Shown here: piece after piece, positions 17,610 to 27,511 of the stretch
Layout of the letters: each line of letters begins with the position of its first letter
Position numbering within the stretch: the stretch's first letter is position 1
NCBI RefSeq assembly: GCF_014250475.1
Contig: NZ_CP060204.1
Coordinates: forward strand, 1,253,001-1,317,000
Direction of reading: 5' to 3'
Origin: Selenomonas timonae
Lineage (GTDB): Bacteria > Bacillota > Negativicutes > Selenomonadales > Selenomonadaceae
DNA length: 64,000 bases
Translations under genes and position numbers: made by a program
Notes under the pieces: model-generated
Told to the model about the DNA's origin: nothing
Databases searched by the model: none
Seen by the model: only the letters and a program-made list of their open reading frames with translations

Positions 17610-18365
17610 TCACGCCTGCTCACGCAGGACGAAGGGGAGGAAGTAAACGAGCTGTTTCTTCCACCAGTCCCAATCATGATCGACATCGTAGCCCCAGAAA
17701 TCGACCCACGCGTGAATGTCCTTGCTGTAGAGCACGTCACCCATGAGTGCGGTCGTGCGGCGACCCTCCTCCTCCCAGCGGCCTTGCCCCACGCAGAGGA
17801 CGATGCGCCGCCGGTTGTAGAGGTCGATGTAGGGATGGTCGCCAGGCATGTTAGCGAGGAAGTCGAGCGGTGAGTTGTCATAGAGGACGTCGTTCATCCA
17901 GCCGTCGGTGAAGAATTTCGCATCGTAGACACCTGAGAGCGATAGTACGCCGTCGAAGAGGTCGGGGCGGCGGAAGAAGACGATCGCTGCATGCAGTCCA
18001 CCGAGGCTGCATCCTGCAGCGATAGGCAGGCGCCTGCTTGTATTTTCCACGTAGATGCGGGGGACAACCTCGTCGATGATATAGGCGTAGTACTGCTCCT
18101 GCCGCTGGGCGCGCCAGGTTTTATCGCCCCACAGATTCGACCACGTCTCCGTGTCGACGGTGTCCACACAGAAGAGCTGAATGCGTCCGCGGCGCAGATC
18201 ATCCGCGACCGCCTCAATCATGCCGAAGTTCTCGAAGTTGTCGCTCATTGCGTCCTGCGTTGGAAAGACGAGGATGGGCACGCCCGTGGGCGCACCGTAG
18301 ACGCGTATATTCATCATGCGGTCGAGCCGCGCGCTGTGCCAGTTGATTTCTTTGCAGTTTGTCAT
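17610..18365 (-). CDS. Esterase family alpha/beta hydrolase (PF00756-like)
   Basis: 251 residues, no signal peptide. The nucleophile elbow is AAGCSLGGLHAAI with the catalytic Ser in GxSxG form. The C-terminal YDVDHDWDWWKKQL supplies the likely catalytic His. The opening (RMMNIRVYGAPTGVPILVFPTQ) is typical of the esterase-D/antigen-85-like family. It lies directly upstream of the ATP-grasp gene. A hydrolase and a ligase made together could make and break the same ester or amide bond; this is inference from position. Confidence 0.85.
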   Translation of the reverse strand: MTNCKEINWHSARLDRMMNIRVYGAPTGVPILVFPTQDAMSDNFENFGMIEAVADDLRRGRIQLFCVDTVDTETWSNLWGDKTWRAQRQEQYYAYIIDEVVPRIYVENTSRRLPIAAGCSLGGLHAAIVFFRRPDLFDGVLSLSGVYDAKFFTDGWMNDVLYDNSPLDFLANMPGDHPYIDLYNRRRIVLCVGQGRWEEEGRRTTALMGDVLYSKDIHAWVDFWGYDVDHDWDWWKKQLVYFLPFVLREQA

Positions 18366-18439
18366 AAAAACCTCCCTGACTTTCCGTTTGCTAATATCTA
18401 TACTCTAACGAATCGCGTGTACTTTGTCAAATGGAGTGG

Positions 18440-18820
18440 TCACGCCTCCCGTTTAAGTGTGGGAATGCGAAAGATGAAGAAGATGACGTGCAGAACCCAC
18501 ATGACGCCGATCGCTATGCGCGCGTGCGGATGGTCGGTCAGCAGGAAGGAGATGCCCATGAGCGTCGTGACGGGGAGGATGATGCGCAGCTTCTGCCCGA
18601 TGGTCATGCCGCGCCTTCCGCTCTGCATGAGCACCATCGTCTGGCGATAGATGCGCGTCGTGTGCAGCCACGCATCCATGCGGCGCGAACCGCGTGCAAA
18701 GCAGAAGGCCGCGAGCAGGACGAACGGGACGGTCGGCAGGATGGGGAGAAAGGCTCCGAGAACTCCGAGCCCGAGGCTGATGAGCCCCAGCGCGACGAAG
18801 AAAATTTTTTTTAGTATCAT
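18440..18820 (-). CDS. DUF454 family inner-membrane protein (YbaN-like)
   Basis: 126 residues with about four hydrophobic segments. It starts with the family's [34 protein letters not shown], which includes the conserved proline-rich PILPTVPF turn and the FARGS motif. Function is unknown in any organism I know. It is transcribed away from ftsE and lies 74 bases upstream of the esterase, with which it may share a transcript. Confidence 0.85.
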   Translation of the reverse strand: MILKKIFFVALGLISLGLGVLGAFLPILPTVPFVLLAAFCFARGSRRMDAWLHTTRIYRQTMVLMQSGRRGMTIGQKLRIILPVTTLMGISFLLTDHPHARIAIGVMWVLHVIFFIFRIPTLKREA

Positions 18821-18897
18821 ATTGTTTTCCTTATTGTATGAGAATGATTCACCGAAAAGAGAATAGCATGAGAAGGAGAAAATGGCAACGCAACATT

Positions 18898-18925
18898 TTG
18901 TAGTTTTTTTGATTTGTGGTATAAT
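18898..18925 (+). promoter_or_regulatory. Probable sigma-70 promoter for ftsEX
   Basis: TTGTAG (18898-18903), a 16-base spacer and a perfect TATAAT (18920-18925). A leader of about 65 bases follows, with a possible hairpin (GGGGCAGC at 18943-18950 with GCTGTCCCC) before the ftsE start at 18996. Confidence 0.6.
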
Positions 18926-18995
18926 GTAAAATGGTTTTTTCAGGGGCAGCCCGATTCATGCAGCTGTCCCCGTTGGAGAGGAATGAGACGAATAT

Positions 18996-19682
18996 ATGAT
19001 TCGCATGAAAAATGTCTCAAAGATATATGAGAACGGAGCGGTTGCCCTCGATCACGTGAGCATCGAGATCAGCAAGGGCGAGTTCATCTTTGTTGTCGGT
19101 GTAAGCGGCGCGGGCAAGTCTACATTTATCAAGATGCTCTTTCGTGAGGAACTGCCGACGGAGGGCGAGCTCTTCGTCAACGGTCACGATGTTGTCAACA
19201 TGGATGTCAAGGATGTGCCGTATCTCCGGCGCGGGCTTGGCGTCATCTTTCAGGACTATCGTCTGCTGTCGGACAAGACGGTCTACGAGAATGTGGCGTT
19301 CGCGATGCGCGTCATCGAGGCGCCACGTCAGATGATTCAGCGGCGTGTGAACGCCGTGCTCGACGTGGTCGGGCTGCGCGACAAATACCGTAATTTCCCC
19401 TCGCAGCTCTCGGGCGGTGAGCAGCAGCGCGTTGCCATTGCACGCGCCATTGTGAACGATCCCGCGATCCTTATTGCAGACGAGCCGACGGGAAATCTCG
19501 ACCCCGAGACGAGCTGGGACATCATGGACATCTTTAAGCGCATCAACGCGTCCGGTACGACAATCGTCATGGCAACCCATGACAAGAACATTGTCGATAC
19601 CATGCAGCGCCGTGTCATCGCCATCGAGGGCGGGCACATTGTGCGCGATGAGCAGCGCGGAGGATATGGATATGAAGATTAG
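18996..19682 (+). CDS. ftsE: Cell-division ATP-binding protein FtsE
   Basis: 228-residue ABC ATPase. Walker A is [10 protein letters not shown], the Q-loop segment VIFQDYRLL, the signature [14 protein letters not shown] and Walker [14 protein letters not shown]. Together with FtsX it forms a divisome-associated complex that activates peptidoglycan hydrolases from inside. It overlaps ftsX by about ten bases, and the downstream hydrolase and protease genes belong to the same operon. Confidence 0.95.
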   Translation: MIRMKNVSKIYENGAVALDHVSIEISKGEFIFVVGVSGAGKSTFIKMLFREELPTEGELFVNGHDVVNMDVKDVPYLRRGLGVIFQDYRLLSDKTVYENVAFAMRVIEAPRQMIQRRVNAVLDVVGLRDKYRNFPSQLSGGEQQRVAIARAIVNDPAILIADEPTGNLDPETSWDIMDIFKRINASGTTIVMATHDKNIVDTMQRRVIAIEGGHIVRDEQRGGYGYED

Positions 19683-20559
19683 AACCGCGGAATACTATGT
19701 GCAGGAGGTCTTTCGCTCCCTGCGCCGCAACAACTGGATGACGTTCGCGGCAGTTGGCACAGTGGCGGTGTCGCTTTTCATCCTCGGGGTGTTCCTGATC
19801 CTCGCGCTGAATATGAACCGCGCGGCGTCAATGCTTGAGTCTCAGGTGCAGATCAGCGTCTATATGAAGGATGATCTCGCGGAGGACGAGGAGGAGGCGC
19901 TCGGTGCGCAGATCCGCGCGCTGCAGGGGATCGAGTCCGTTCAATACGTCAGCCGTGAGGAGGCGCGTGCGCGTCTCTCGGAGCGCCTCGGCGAGCAGAA
20001 GTATCTGCTGGATGCACTCGGCGACAAGAATCCGTTGCCGAACGCCTATGAGGTGACAGTGCGTCAGCCGGACATGGTGGAGACGGCGGCGAAGCAGATT
20101 GAGCGCATGGATGGAGTCGAGTCGGCGAAATACGGGCAGGATGTCGTGGAACATCTCTTTGACATCACGCGTCTCGTGCGCATCTTTGGCGTGCTCCTCA
20201 TCCTGCTGCTCGGCGGCGCGACGGTCTTTATCATTGCAAATACGATTCGCCTGACGGTCTTCGCGCGCCGGCGTGAGATTGCGATCATGAAATACGTCGG
20301 CGCTACGGATGAGTTCATTCGCTGGCCGTTCGTGCTTGAGGGCATTGTACTCGGCTGCATCGGCGGTCTGATCTCGGCGTTCGTCCTGCGCAGCTTCTAT
20401 GCGGGTGTGGCGAACAAGGTCTATGATACGCTCGCCTTCTTCCCGCTCATACCGCAGTATCCATTCATGAACTATGTGAGCCTCGTCATCATCGGGCTCG
20501 GCATGGCAATCGGAGCGGTGGGCGCGTGGGTCTCGCTCAAGCGTTTCCTGAAGGTGTAA
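19672..20559 (+). CDS. ftsX: Cell-division permease FtsX
   Basis: 295 residues with four membrane segments: one near the N-terminus ([23 protein letters not shown] split by topology), a large extracytoplasmic loop containing [14 protein letters not shown] and VRQPDM, then three C-terminal segments. The loop is the part that recruits wall hydrolases or their activators. I chose ATG 19672; ATG 19666 is equally in frame but only three bases from the AGCGCGGAGGA site. It works with FtsE and very likely with the coiled-coil M23 protein encoded next. Confidence 0.94.
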   Translation: MKIRTAEYYVQEVFRSLRRNNWMTFAAVGTVAVSLFILGVFLILALNMNRAASMLESQVQISVYMKDDLAEDEEEALGAQIRALQGIESVQYVSREEARARLSERLGEQKYLLDALGDKNPLPNAYEVTVRQPDMVETAAKQIERMDGVESAKYGQDVVEHLFDITRLVRIFGVLLILLLGGATVFIIANTIRLTVFARRREIAIMKYVGATDEFIRWPFVLEGIVLGCIGGLISAFVLRSFYAGVANKVYDTLAFFPLIPQYPFMNYVSLVIIGLGMAIGAVGAWVSLKRFLKV

Positions 20560-20566
20560 TTATATT

Positions 20567-21682
20567 ATGAAAGAACTAATGAAAAAGACGCTCGCGGCAA
20601 CGCTTGCCGCTGTCTTCCTTGCCGCAGGGCAGGGAGCGGCGGCGACACTCGAAGAGGAGCGCGACAGCTACGATGCGCAGGTCGAAGAACTCGGTCGCCA
20701 GAGCGACGAGCTCGCGGGCAAGATCGACTCGCTCTCGGAGCAGAAACGCATCCTCGACGAGCAGGCGGATGCGGCGATTGCAGAGCATAAGGCGCGCCGT
20801 GCCGAGCTGAATGCGACACTCGAACGCCTTGAGGAGAACGAGGAGAAGCTCGAGGTCGCCGAGCGGGACTACGAGCGCAAGAGTGACGCCCTCGGCAAGC
20901 GCGTGCGCGATATCTACATCAACGGGCAGATTTCCTATGTGGACGTGCTCTTTGGTGCGAAGGATTTCTCGGATTTCCTGACGCGTATGGATCTCCTGAA
21001 GCGTGTCATCAAGCAGGACTACGACCTCGTGCACGAGGTGCTCACGCAGCGCAACGCGATGCTCGCGCTGAAGGAAGAGCTCGAAAAGGATCGTGCGGCG
21101 CAGGAACCTCTCGAGAAGAAGGCTCGTGAGGCGCGCCTTGCGATGGAGGATAAGGTCGCCGCGCAGCAGGAGCTCATCGATCAGATGAAGTACGACAAGG
21201 CGACGATTGACCGCAAGCAGGACGAATCCCGTGCGGCATCGGAGCGCATCACGCGTATGCTGCAGCGCAGCGGACTCAGGAATCTCCCCGTGCAGGGCTC
21301 GGGCGCGATGATCTGGCCGCTCGCGGGACCCATCACGTCGGATTTTGGCTGGCGCACGCACCCGATTACAGGTGCGCAGCGCTTCCACAGCGGCATCGAC
21401 ATCGGCGGCGACTACGGCGATCCGATCTACGCTGCACAGGCGGGGACGGTCGAGTATGCAGGATGGATCTCGGGCTACGGCAATGCCGTCATCATCAATC
21501 ACGGCGGCGGCATCTCGACGCTCTACGGTCACTGCCAGTCACTCGATGTGGGCACAGGGCAGAGCGTTGCGCAGGGCGAGCTGATCGCCGAGTGCGGTTC
21601 GACGGGCAACTCCACGGGACCGCACTGCCACTTCGAGGTGCGCGTCAACGGCGAGCCGGTCAACCCCCTCGGGTATCTATAG
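20567..21682 (+). CDS. Coiled-coil M23 (LytM) peptidase, EnvC/CwlO-like
   Basis: 371 residues. A signal peptide (about 1-25, ending AAA) is followed by a long coiled coil (about 30-235, with repeated EEL/KRILDEQ heptads) and a LytM domain from about residue 245 (WPLAGPITSDFGWRTHP). The zinc ligands are intact: HSGID supplies His and Asp, and GPHCHFEV supplies the HxH. This differs from E. coli EnvC, whose LytM domain is degenerate, so this protein probably cuts peptidoglycan itself. Position after ftsX fits a hydrolase driven by FtsEX. Confidence 0.92.
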   Translation: MKELMKKTLAATLAAVFLAAGQGAAATLEEERDSYDAQVEELGRQSDELAGKIDSLSEQKRILDEQADAAIAEHKARRAELNATLERLEENEEKLEVAERDYERKSDALGKRVRDIYINGQISYVDVLFGAKDFSDFLTRMDLLKRVIKQDYDLVHEVLTQRNAMLALKEELEKDRAAQEPLEKKAREARLAMEDKVAAQQELIDQMKYDKATIDRKQDESRAASERITRMLQRSGLRNLPVQGSGAMIWPLAGPITSDFGWRTHPITGAQRFHSGIDIGGDYGDPIYAAQAGTVEYAGWISGYGNAVIINHGGGISTLYGHCQSLDVGTGQSVAQGELIAECGSTGNSTGPHCHFEVRVNGEPVNPLGYL

Positions 21683-21699
21683 TTTAAGCGAAAGAGGAT

Positions 21700-22845
21700 A
21701 TGAACAGAAAAAAATTAGGCACTATTATCGTCCTATCCGCCCTCCTTGGGAGTATGCTGACTGTATTTGCGGCGGGTGCACTCCTGCGTTCGGCAGGGCT
21801 CTATGCGGACGATGTCTTGCGCTTCTTCGGCGTGATGAAATTCATCCAGTCGCGCTATGTGAATGCGCCCGACACCACGCGGCTCATTGACGGTGCGATT
21901 GACGGCATGGTCGCATCCCTTGATGACCCGCACTCCGTCTATATGCCCCCGTCGATGTTCAAGGAGCTGCGCCAGCATACGGAGGGCTCGTTCGGCGGTA
22001 TCGGCGTGACGATGGGATTCAAGGACAATATTGTGAAAATCATCTCCGTGCTCGAGGGAACGCCCGGTGAGGCGGCAGGACTGCGCGCGGGAGATGAAAT
22101 CCTCGCAGTGGACGGCGTGCCGACGAGCGAGCTGCAGAACGAGGAGGTCGCCCTGCGCATTCGCGGCGAAGCGGGCACGCAGGTTGTCCTGCGCATCCTG
22201 CGCGACGGTGTGGAGCAGGAGTACACGATCACGCGCGACGTGATACAGGTTGCGTCCGTGCGCGGCACTATGGTCGAGGGCACGACGATCGGCTACATCC
22301 GCATCGGCTCCTTTGCCGAGCATACGGGCGAGGAGTTTGCGAGTGAGATGAACCGTCTCGCGGGCGAGGGTATGACCGCCCTCATTATCGACCTTCGTGA
22401 GAATCCGGGCGGCCTCATCACAAGCTGTGTTGCCGTTGCCGAGCAGGTAGTACCGGCGGGTACGATTGTCTCCGTTATCGACCGCGACGGCAGTGAGGAG
22501 GTCTATCGCTCCTCGCTCAGCGCACGCAAATATCCCATCGCCGTACTCATCGATGAGAACAGCGCGAGCGCCTCGGAGATCCTCGCGGGGGCACTGCAGG
22601 ACACGGACGCAGGCACGATCATTGGCACGACATCGTACGGCAAGGGCTCCGTGCAGGCGGTTCTGCCGCTCTTCCACGAGGACGGGCTGAAGCTCACGAT
22701 CGCAAAGTACGTGACGCCGAACGGCCGCTCCATCGACGGCACGGGCATCACGCCCGACATCGTTGTTGAGCGATCGTCGACGGACACGCGGGACGTGCAG
22801 TTTGACGCGGCAAAGCGGTATTTGCTGGAGCATCCTACGCTTTGA
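21700..22845 (+). CDS. C-terminal processing protease, S41 family (CtpA/Prc)
   Basis: 381 residues. An N-terminal membrane/signal segment (about 8-30) precedes a helical region, then a PDZ domain (GSFGGIGVTMGFKDN to LRAGDEILAVDG). The S41 core has the nucleophile Ser in DENSASASEI and the catalytic Lys in SYGKGSVQ. It acts outside the cytoplasmic membrane. Related proteases control the turnover of wall hydrolases, which fits its place after the M23 gene in the ftsEX operon. Confidence 0.93.
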   Translation: MNRKKLGTIIVLSALLGSMLTVFAAGALLRSAGLYADDVLRFFGVMKFIQSRYVNAPDTTRLIDGAIDGMVASLDDPHSVYMPPSMFKELRQHTEGSFGGIGVTMGFKDNIVKIISVLEGTPGEAAGLRAGDEILAVDGVPTSELQNEEVALRIRGEAGTQVVLRILRDGVEQEYTITRDVIQVASVRGTMVEGTTIGYIRIGSFAEHTGEEFASEMNRLAGEGMTALIIDLRENPGGLITSCVAVAEQVVPAGTIVSVIDRDGSEEVYRSSLSARKYPIAVLIDENSASASEILAGALQDTDAGTIIGTTSYGKGSVQAVLPLFHEDGLKLTIAKYVTPNGRSIDGTGITPDIVVERSSTDTRDVQFDAAKRYLLEHPTL

Positions 22846-22863
22846 AGTGCGTTGGTGTTTCCT

Positions 22864-22923
22864 CTAACGCAAAAATAACAGTGTTCTAAGAAGGACTTAG
22901 CGCCCCTGCGTTAGCATGGGCGC
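22864..22923. repeat. Nested inverted repeats after the ctp gene
   Basis: CTAACGCA (22864-22871) pairs exactly with TGCGTTAG (22907-22914). Inside lies CTAAG...CTTAG (22886-22900). An alternative stem GCGCCC (22900-22905) with GGGCGC (22918-22923) overlaps the first, so two exclusive folds are possible. The second could act as a weak terminator (ATTGTT follows). Confidence 0.5.
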
Positions 22924-22943
22924 ATTGTTATATGGACAAATTT

Positions 22944-22985
22944 CCTAAGGAATCGCTGATATGCTGAATTTATCAGTGCTTCCCC
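22944..22985. repeat. Dispersed imperfect palindrome, copy 2
   Basis: The left arm AAGGAATCGCTGATA (22947-22961) is largely complementary to the right arm TTATCAGTGCTTCC (22970-22983). GAATTTATCAGTG is shared exactly with the copy at 6567-6634. It sits just upstream of the tolC ribosome site (AGGAGG at about 22990), so it will be in or near the 5' leader. Confidence 0.55.
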
Positions 22986-23000
22986 TATCAGGAGGTCACT

Positions 23001-24398
23001 ATGTATAGTCAATGGCGCAGAAGACAGCGGCGTGCGGCAGCTGCGGCTGTCCTCGGCACAGTGCTCTTTTTGCCGTTTTCGGCGCACGCCATGAGTCTCA
23101 CGCTCACGGAGGCAATCGACACGGCGCTTGCGGCGAATACAGCGCTGCGCATCACCGCGGAGGGCGAGCGCTCCGCAGATGCAGCGCTAAAGCAGGCGCG
23201 CGGGAAGAACAGTATTTCGGCTGAGGCGGGCGATACACTGCGCACGAGCAAAGCGAAGGACGAGGACGCACAGACGAGCAATTCCCTGTCTCTCTCGGCG
23301 CGTCTGCCGCTCTACAGCGGCGGTGCGAACGAGGCGAATATCGAGTCAGGGGAGATCGGCGCGCAGTCGGCGCGTCTCACGACCGAGCGTGCGCGTGAGG
23401 ATCTGAAATATGAAGTGATCACCGCCTACTGGGATGCGGTGGAGGCATCGAAAAAGGTCGAGGTGCAGCGCGACACGGTGAACAAATACGATGCGCATCT
23501 GAAGAATGTCACAGCGCTCTACGACGCGGGTGCGCAGGCGAAGATCGATGTGCTCCGCTCCTCTGTGGAGCTCTCGAACGCGCGGCAGGAACTCATCAGC
23601 GCGGAGAACAGCTATGAGGTGAACCTCACGACCCTGCGCAATCTGCTGAACATCGCACGCACCGAGCCTTTGACACTCACGACGGAGGTCACATATCAGC
23701 CCTTTGAGAAGCCGATGGAGGACTGCATTTCCTACGCCTATCGCAATCGCCTTGATCTCACTGTGGAGCGCGCAAAGCTCCGTCAGCGTGAGCTCGCCGT
23801 CGAGAGCGCACGGGCAGGGAAGAGGCCGAGCGTCAATCTCACGCTCGGCACGGGGCTGACCAGTCAGTTCCAACCCCGTCATGACACGAGCTCAGATGTA
23901 TCCGCCTCCGTCGGCGTCAGCTGGAACATCTTTGACAGCGGCGTCACGCGCGGAGCGATTGAGGAGGCAGAGGCGGAGCGCGACATCGCCCTGCTGAACG
24001 TGAAGAAGGAGGAAGAGAGCATTGATCTGAACCTCCGCAAGGCGTACCTCAATATGCATGAGGCGGAGCAGCGTTTTACCTCGACGGGGGATGCGGTGCG
24101 TCAGGCGCGTGAGGACTATCATATCGCGAATGAACGCTATCGTGCGGGTGAGGGCATCCTCCTCGACATCATCGACGCGCAGACGGCACTTGCCACGGCA
24201 GAGACGAATGCGATCAGTGCACGCTATGATTACGCACGCTATCGTGCACAGGTCGAGAATCTGATGGGGACAGAGCTGACAGAGAGCGAGCATGCGGCGG
24301 CTGAGGGACTTCCCGCCGTGACCGCAGAGGAACGTGCGGCAGCACAGGCGGCATACATTGAGGGCGGTACGGATGCTGCAGTGAAGAAGGTGAAGTAA
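23001..24398 (+). CDS. TolC family outer-membrane efflux protein
   Basis: 465 residues. A signal peptide ends after AHA (about residue 30). Two repeated halves with coiled-coil helices follow (LTEAIDTALAANTALRI; then LDLTVERAKLRQRELAVESARAGKRPSVNL), each with beta-strand segments, as in TolC channels. This shows that the organism has an outer membrane. It is followed directly by its adaptor (stop and start adjacent at 24398/24399) and a MacB-type ABC pair, together forming a tripartite exporter. Confidence 0.92.
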   Translation: MYSQWRRRQRRAAAAAVLGTVLFLPFSAHAMSLTLTEAIDTALAANTALRITAEGERSADAALKQARGKNSISAEAGDTLRTSKAKDEDAQTSNSLSLSARLPLYSGGANEANIESGEIGAQSARLTTERAREDLKYEVITAYWDAVEASKKVEVQRDTVNKYDAHLKNVTALYDAGAQAKIDVLRSSVELSNARQELISAENSYEVNLTTLRNLLNIARTEPLTLTTEVTYQPFEKPMEDCISYAYRNRLDLTVERAKLRQRELAVESARAGKRPSVNLTLGTGLTSQFQPRHDTSSDVSASVGVSWNIFDSGVTRGAIEEAEAERDIALLNVKKEEESIDLNLRKAYLNMHEAEQRFTSTGDAVRQAREDYHIANERYRAGEGILLDIIDAQTALATAETNAISARYDYARYRAQVENLMGTELTESEHAAAEGLPAVTAEERAAAQAAYIEGGTDAAVKKVK

Positions 24399-25505
24399 AT
24401 GAAACGTGGCAAAATTATCGGCATCGGTGCACTGGCGGCGGTGCTGGTCGCGGGCGGCGTGTATTGGTATATGGAGTCGAGTGCGGCGGAAAAGACGGCA
24501 CAGGCCGTCGAGACGGTTGCCGTGCAGCGCATGGACATCAAGTCAACCGTCGAGGCAACAGGGACGATCCGCCCTGTGGACTCCGTGGAGGTCAGCTCCA
24601 AGATCACAGCACGCATCAATTCTGTCCTCGTCAAGGAGAATGATGTCGTTACGGCAGGGCAGGTGGTTGCGACGCTCGACGGCAAGGACTACGAGGCGAA
24701 ACGTGACCAGGCACAGTACCGTGTGACGAATACGCGGGCGAAGTACAACCGCATGAGCTACCTCGAGAGCATCGGGGCGAAGTCCAAATCTGACCTCGAA
24801 GATGCAGAGTACAACTACGATACGGCGCAGTCGACGCTCGAGGAAGCAAACTCAGATGCGAACGAGACGATCATCACCGCACCGATCTCGGGCGTTGTTG
24901 TGGGCGAACCGAAGACGGCAGGGACGATGGCAGTGCAGGGCTCGGACAATCCAACCGTCATCATGCGCATCGCCGACCTCTCGAAGAAGCAGATCAAGGC
25001 GAAGGTGGATGAGACGGACATCGGCAACATTCGCATCGGGCAGGAGGCGACGTTTACCGTCGATGCCTTTACGGACAAGAAATTCACGGCACGCGTCTCT
25101 AAGATCTCGCAGACCGACGTGACAAACAGCTGGGATACCAGTTCGTCCGCCTCGTCCTCCTCATCGGGGACGAGCGTCATCTACTACTATGTGACCCTCG
25201 ATGTGGACGATCCCGAGAATCTGCTCCTGCCGGCGATGACGGCGCGCGTTGTCATCAATACGGCAGATCGGAACGATGCGCTCGTCGTGCCGCTCTCCAC
25301 GCTCAAGACGGATGCAGCGGGATCCTATGTCCTCGTCCTGCAGGAGGATGGCACGCAGGAGACGCGCTATGTTGAGACGGGCATCTACAGCGATGAGTAT
25401 GTGGAGATCCTTTCGGGACTCAGTGAGGGAGAGCGCGTCGTCAGTACCTACACGGCAAAGGTCGTTCCGATGAGTATGCAGGCGGGCGGACCGCCGCCGT
25501 TCTGA
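24399..25505 (+). CDS. macA: Periplasmic adaptor (membrane fusion protein), MacA-like
   Basis: 368 residues. One N-terminal membrane segment (about 6-24) is followed by a beta-barrel/lipoyl half (TVEATGTIRPVDSVEVSS), a short hairpin coiled coil (about 85-150), a second lipoyl half (ITAPISGVVVGEPKTAGTMA), and a Ser-rich linker (SSSASSSSSGTS, around residue 250). Gly-rich PPPF ends it. It links the inner-membrane MacB complex to the TolC channel encoded upstream. Confidence 0.92.
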   Translation: MKRGKIIGIGALAAVLVAGGVYWYMESSAAEKTAQAVETVAVQRMDIKSTVEATGTIRPVDSVEVSSKITARINSVLVKENDVVTAGQVVATLDGKDYEAKRDQAQYRVTNTRAKYNRMSYLESIGAKSKSDLEDAEYNYDTAQSTLEEANSDANETIITAPISGVVVGEPKTAGTMAVQGSDNPTVIMRIADLSKKQIKAKVDETDIGNIRIGQEATFTVDAFTDKKFTARVSKISQTDVTNSWDTSSSASSSSSGTSVIYYYVTLDVDDPENLLLPAMTARVVINTADRNDALVVPLSTLKTDAAGSYVLVLQEDGTQETRYVETGIYSDEYVEILSGLSEGERVVSTYTAKVVPMSMQAGGPPPF

Positions 25506-25520
25506 TACGGGGGGATTTCG

Positions 25521-26240
25521 ATGGAAGCAAAAGAAATGCCCGCGACCATTCGTCTGCACGGTATCCGCAAGCTCTACCGCATCGGCGGAGAGACCCTTGC
25601 CGCACTCGACGGCATCGACCTCGAGATTCGGCGCGGTGAGTTTGCCGCTCTCATGGGGCCGTCAGGTTCCGGCAAATCGACGCTTATGAATATCCTCGGC
25701 TGTCTCGACCGTCCGAGCGCGGGCTCGTATCTGCTCGACGGCGCGGAGGTCGCGGGACTCAGTGATGATGCTCTTGCCGCGACGCGCAACAAGAAGATCG
25801 GCTTTGTCTTTCAGAACTTCAATCTGCTTCCGCGCATCTCAGCACTCGATAACGTCGCTCTGCCCCTCGTCTATGCGGGCGTTGGGCGGCACGAACGTAC
25901 GGAGCGGGCGCAGGAAATGCTCGCCGCTGTGGGGCTCTCTGACCGTGGGGCGCATCTGCCGAACGAGCTTTCGGGCGGACAGCGGCAGCGCGTCGCGATT
26001 GCTCGCGCCCTCGTGAACGATCCACACATCATCATGGCAGACGAGCCGACGGGCAATCTTGACACGAAGTCCACGAAGGAGATCATGGAGATCTTTGAGC
26101 GGATGCACGAGAAGGGGCACACGATCATCCTTGTCACGCATGAGCCGGAGATTGCCGTGCGTGCGAGCCGTCAGCTCCTCGTGCGCGACGGCAGGATCAC
26201 GCGTGATGAGGGGAAGGGAGTGGCGATGGATGTTGTTTAA
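25521..26240 (+). CDS. ABC transporter ATPase, MacB-type nucleotide-binding subunit
   Basis: 239 residues. Walker A is [10 protein letters not shown], signature [14 protein letters not shown] and Walker [15 protein letters not shown], with the LolD/MacB-type [14 protein letters not shown] region. In E. coli MacB the ATPase and permease are one chain; here they are separate genes overlapping by 11 bases. It powers extrusion through the MacA/TolC pair. Confidence 0.92.
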   Translation: MEAKEMPATIRLHGIRKLYRIGGETLAALDGIDLEIRRGEFAALMGPSGSGKSTLMNILGCLDRPSAGSYLLDGAEVAGLSDDALAATRNKKIGFVFQNFNLLPRISALDNVALPLVYAGVGRHERTERAQEMLAAVGLSDRGAHLPNELSGGQRQRVAIARALVNDPHIIMADEPTGNLDTKSTKEIMEIFERMHEKGHTIILVTHEPEIAVRASRQLLVRDGRITRDEGKGVAMDVV

Positions 26241-27444
26241 GGAATGCTTCGGCATGGCGGTGAACGCCCTGCTCGCGAACAAGCTCCGCTCCCTACTCAC
26301 CATGCTCGGCATCATCATCGGCGTGGGCGCAGTCATTGCCATGGTCTCCATCGGAATGGGCGTGCGTACGAGCGTCGCCGACTCTTTTGCGAGTCTCGGC
26401 TCGAATATGCTCATCGTCATGCCCGGCTCTGCGAACACGGGCGGTGTACGAGGCAAGGCGGGCTCACGCAAGTCGTTGAAATACGATGATGCCAAGGCGA
26501 TTGAGAGCAAGATCAAAGGGATTGACTACGTATCCCCCTCGGTCTCTGGTGCCTATCAGGTCGTGAACGGGAATCTCAACTGGAATACGACGGTGGAGGG
26601 CGTTACGCCGGAGCTGATGCAGATCCGCTCACTCAAGGTCGAGAACGGGTCGTTTATCACTGCAAACGATATGGCGAAGCGCAGCCGTGTCGCCGTGATC
26701 GGTCCGACTGTCGCCTCGAATCTCTTTGGCACGGAGAACCCCATCGGCAAGAACATCCGCATCCACAATCAGCCGTTCAAGGTCATCGGACTGACGGCGG
26801 AGAAGGGGCAGTCCATCGGGCAGGATCAGGACGACGTGATCTATATCCCCATCACGACGGCACAGGAGCGTATGCTTGCCATTACATACGTCCAAGCCAT
26901 CAACATACAGGTATCGAGTCCCGATCGGATGAATCAGGTGCAGGCAGACGTTGAGAATCTGCTGCGTCAGCGGCACCACATTCGCCACGGGGCAGAGGAC
27001 GATTTCACCGTTCGCAACATGACCAGTCTCATGGAGAGCTTTACGGAAAATACGAATATGATTACGCTGCTTCTCGGATCGATCGCGGGCATCTCGCTGC
27101 TCGTGGGCGGCATCGGCATCATGAACATCATGATGGTCTCTGTCACCGAGCGCACGCGCGAGATCGGTATCCGCAAGGCGCTCGGCGCGACCTCCTCGAA
27201 CGTGCTCATGCAGTTCATGATCGAGTCGATGGTCATCGGCATTGTCGGCGGCGTTATCGGCATCGCGCTCGGTGTCTCTCTCTCAAAGGCAATCGGCGCG
27301 TTCGGCGGGCTCACGACCACCATCGCCGTCCTGCCCATCCTCGTCTCCTTCTCCTTTGCCGTCGGCATCGGCCTTTTCTTCGGCATCTACCCCGCCCGCA
27401 AGGCGGCGCGCCTCGATCCGATCGATGCGCTGAGGTATGAATAA
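26230..27444 (+). CDS. ABC transporter permease, MacB/FtsX type
   Basis: 404 residues from ATG 26230. Four membrane segments: one near residues 20-42 ([20 protein letters not shown]) and three at the C-terminus around a [28 protein letters not shown] loop, which is the MacB coupling region. A large periplasmic domain (about 45-280) lies between. It completes the tolC-macA-macB export operon. Substrates of such systems include peptides, lipopeptides and macrolides; the specific one is not readable. Confidence 0.92.
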   Translation: MLFKECFGMAVNALLANKLRSLLTMLGIIIGVGAVIAMVSIGMGVRTSVADSFASLGSNMLIVMPGSANTGGVRGKAGSRKSLKYDDAKAIESKIKGIDYVSPSVSGAYQVVNGNLNWNTTVEGVTPELMQIRSLKVENGSFITANDMAKRSRVAVIGPTVASNLFGTENPIGKNIRIHNQPFKVIGLTAEKGQSIGQDQDDVIYIPITTAQERMLAITYVQAINIQVSSPDRMNQVQADVENLLRQRHHIRHGAEDDFTVRNMTSLMESFTENTNMITLLLGSIAGISLLVGGIGIMNIMMVSVTERTREIGIRKALGATSSNVLMQFMIESMVIGIVGGVIGIALGVSLSKAIGAFGGLTTTIAVLPILVSFSFAVGIGLFFGIYPARKAARLDPIDALRYE

Positions 27445-27463
27445 ATAGGGGACTCAGTCAATC

Positions 27464-27502
27464 AAAAAAGCCCACAACGGAATTTTTCCGCTGCGGGCTT
27501 TT
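27464..27502. terminator. Bidirectional terminator between macB permease and cupin genes
   Basis: AAAAAAGCCC (27464-27473) pairs with GGGCTTTT (27495-27502), with an inner CGGAA/TTCCG stem. A- and T-runs on both sides allow use from both strands, and the flanking genes converge. Confidence 0.88.
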
Positions 27503-27511
27503 CACGTTGTG

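Noticed and set aside
22860-22920. Integron attC-like site suggested by CTAAC...GTTAG
   Set aside because: The flanking bases do not fit the RYYYAAC and GTTRRRY consensus, and there is no cassette array or integrase.
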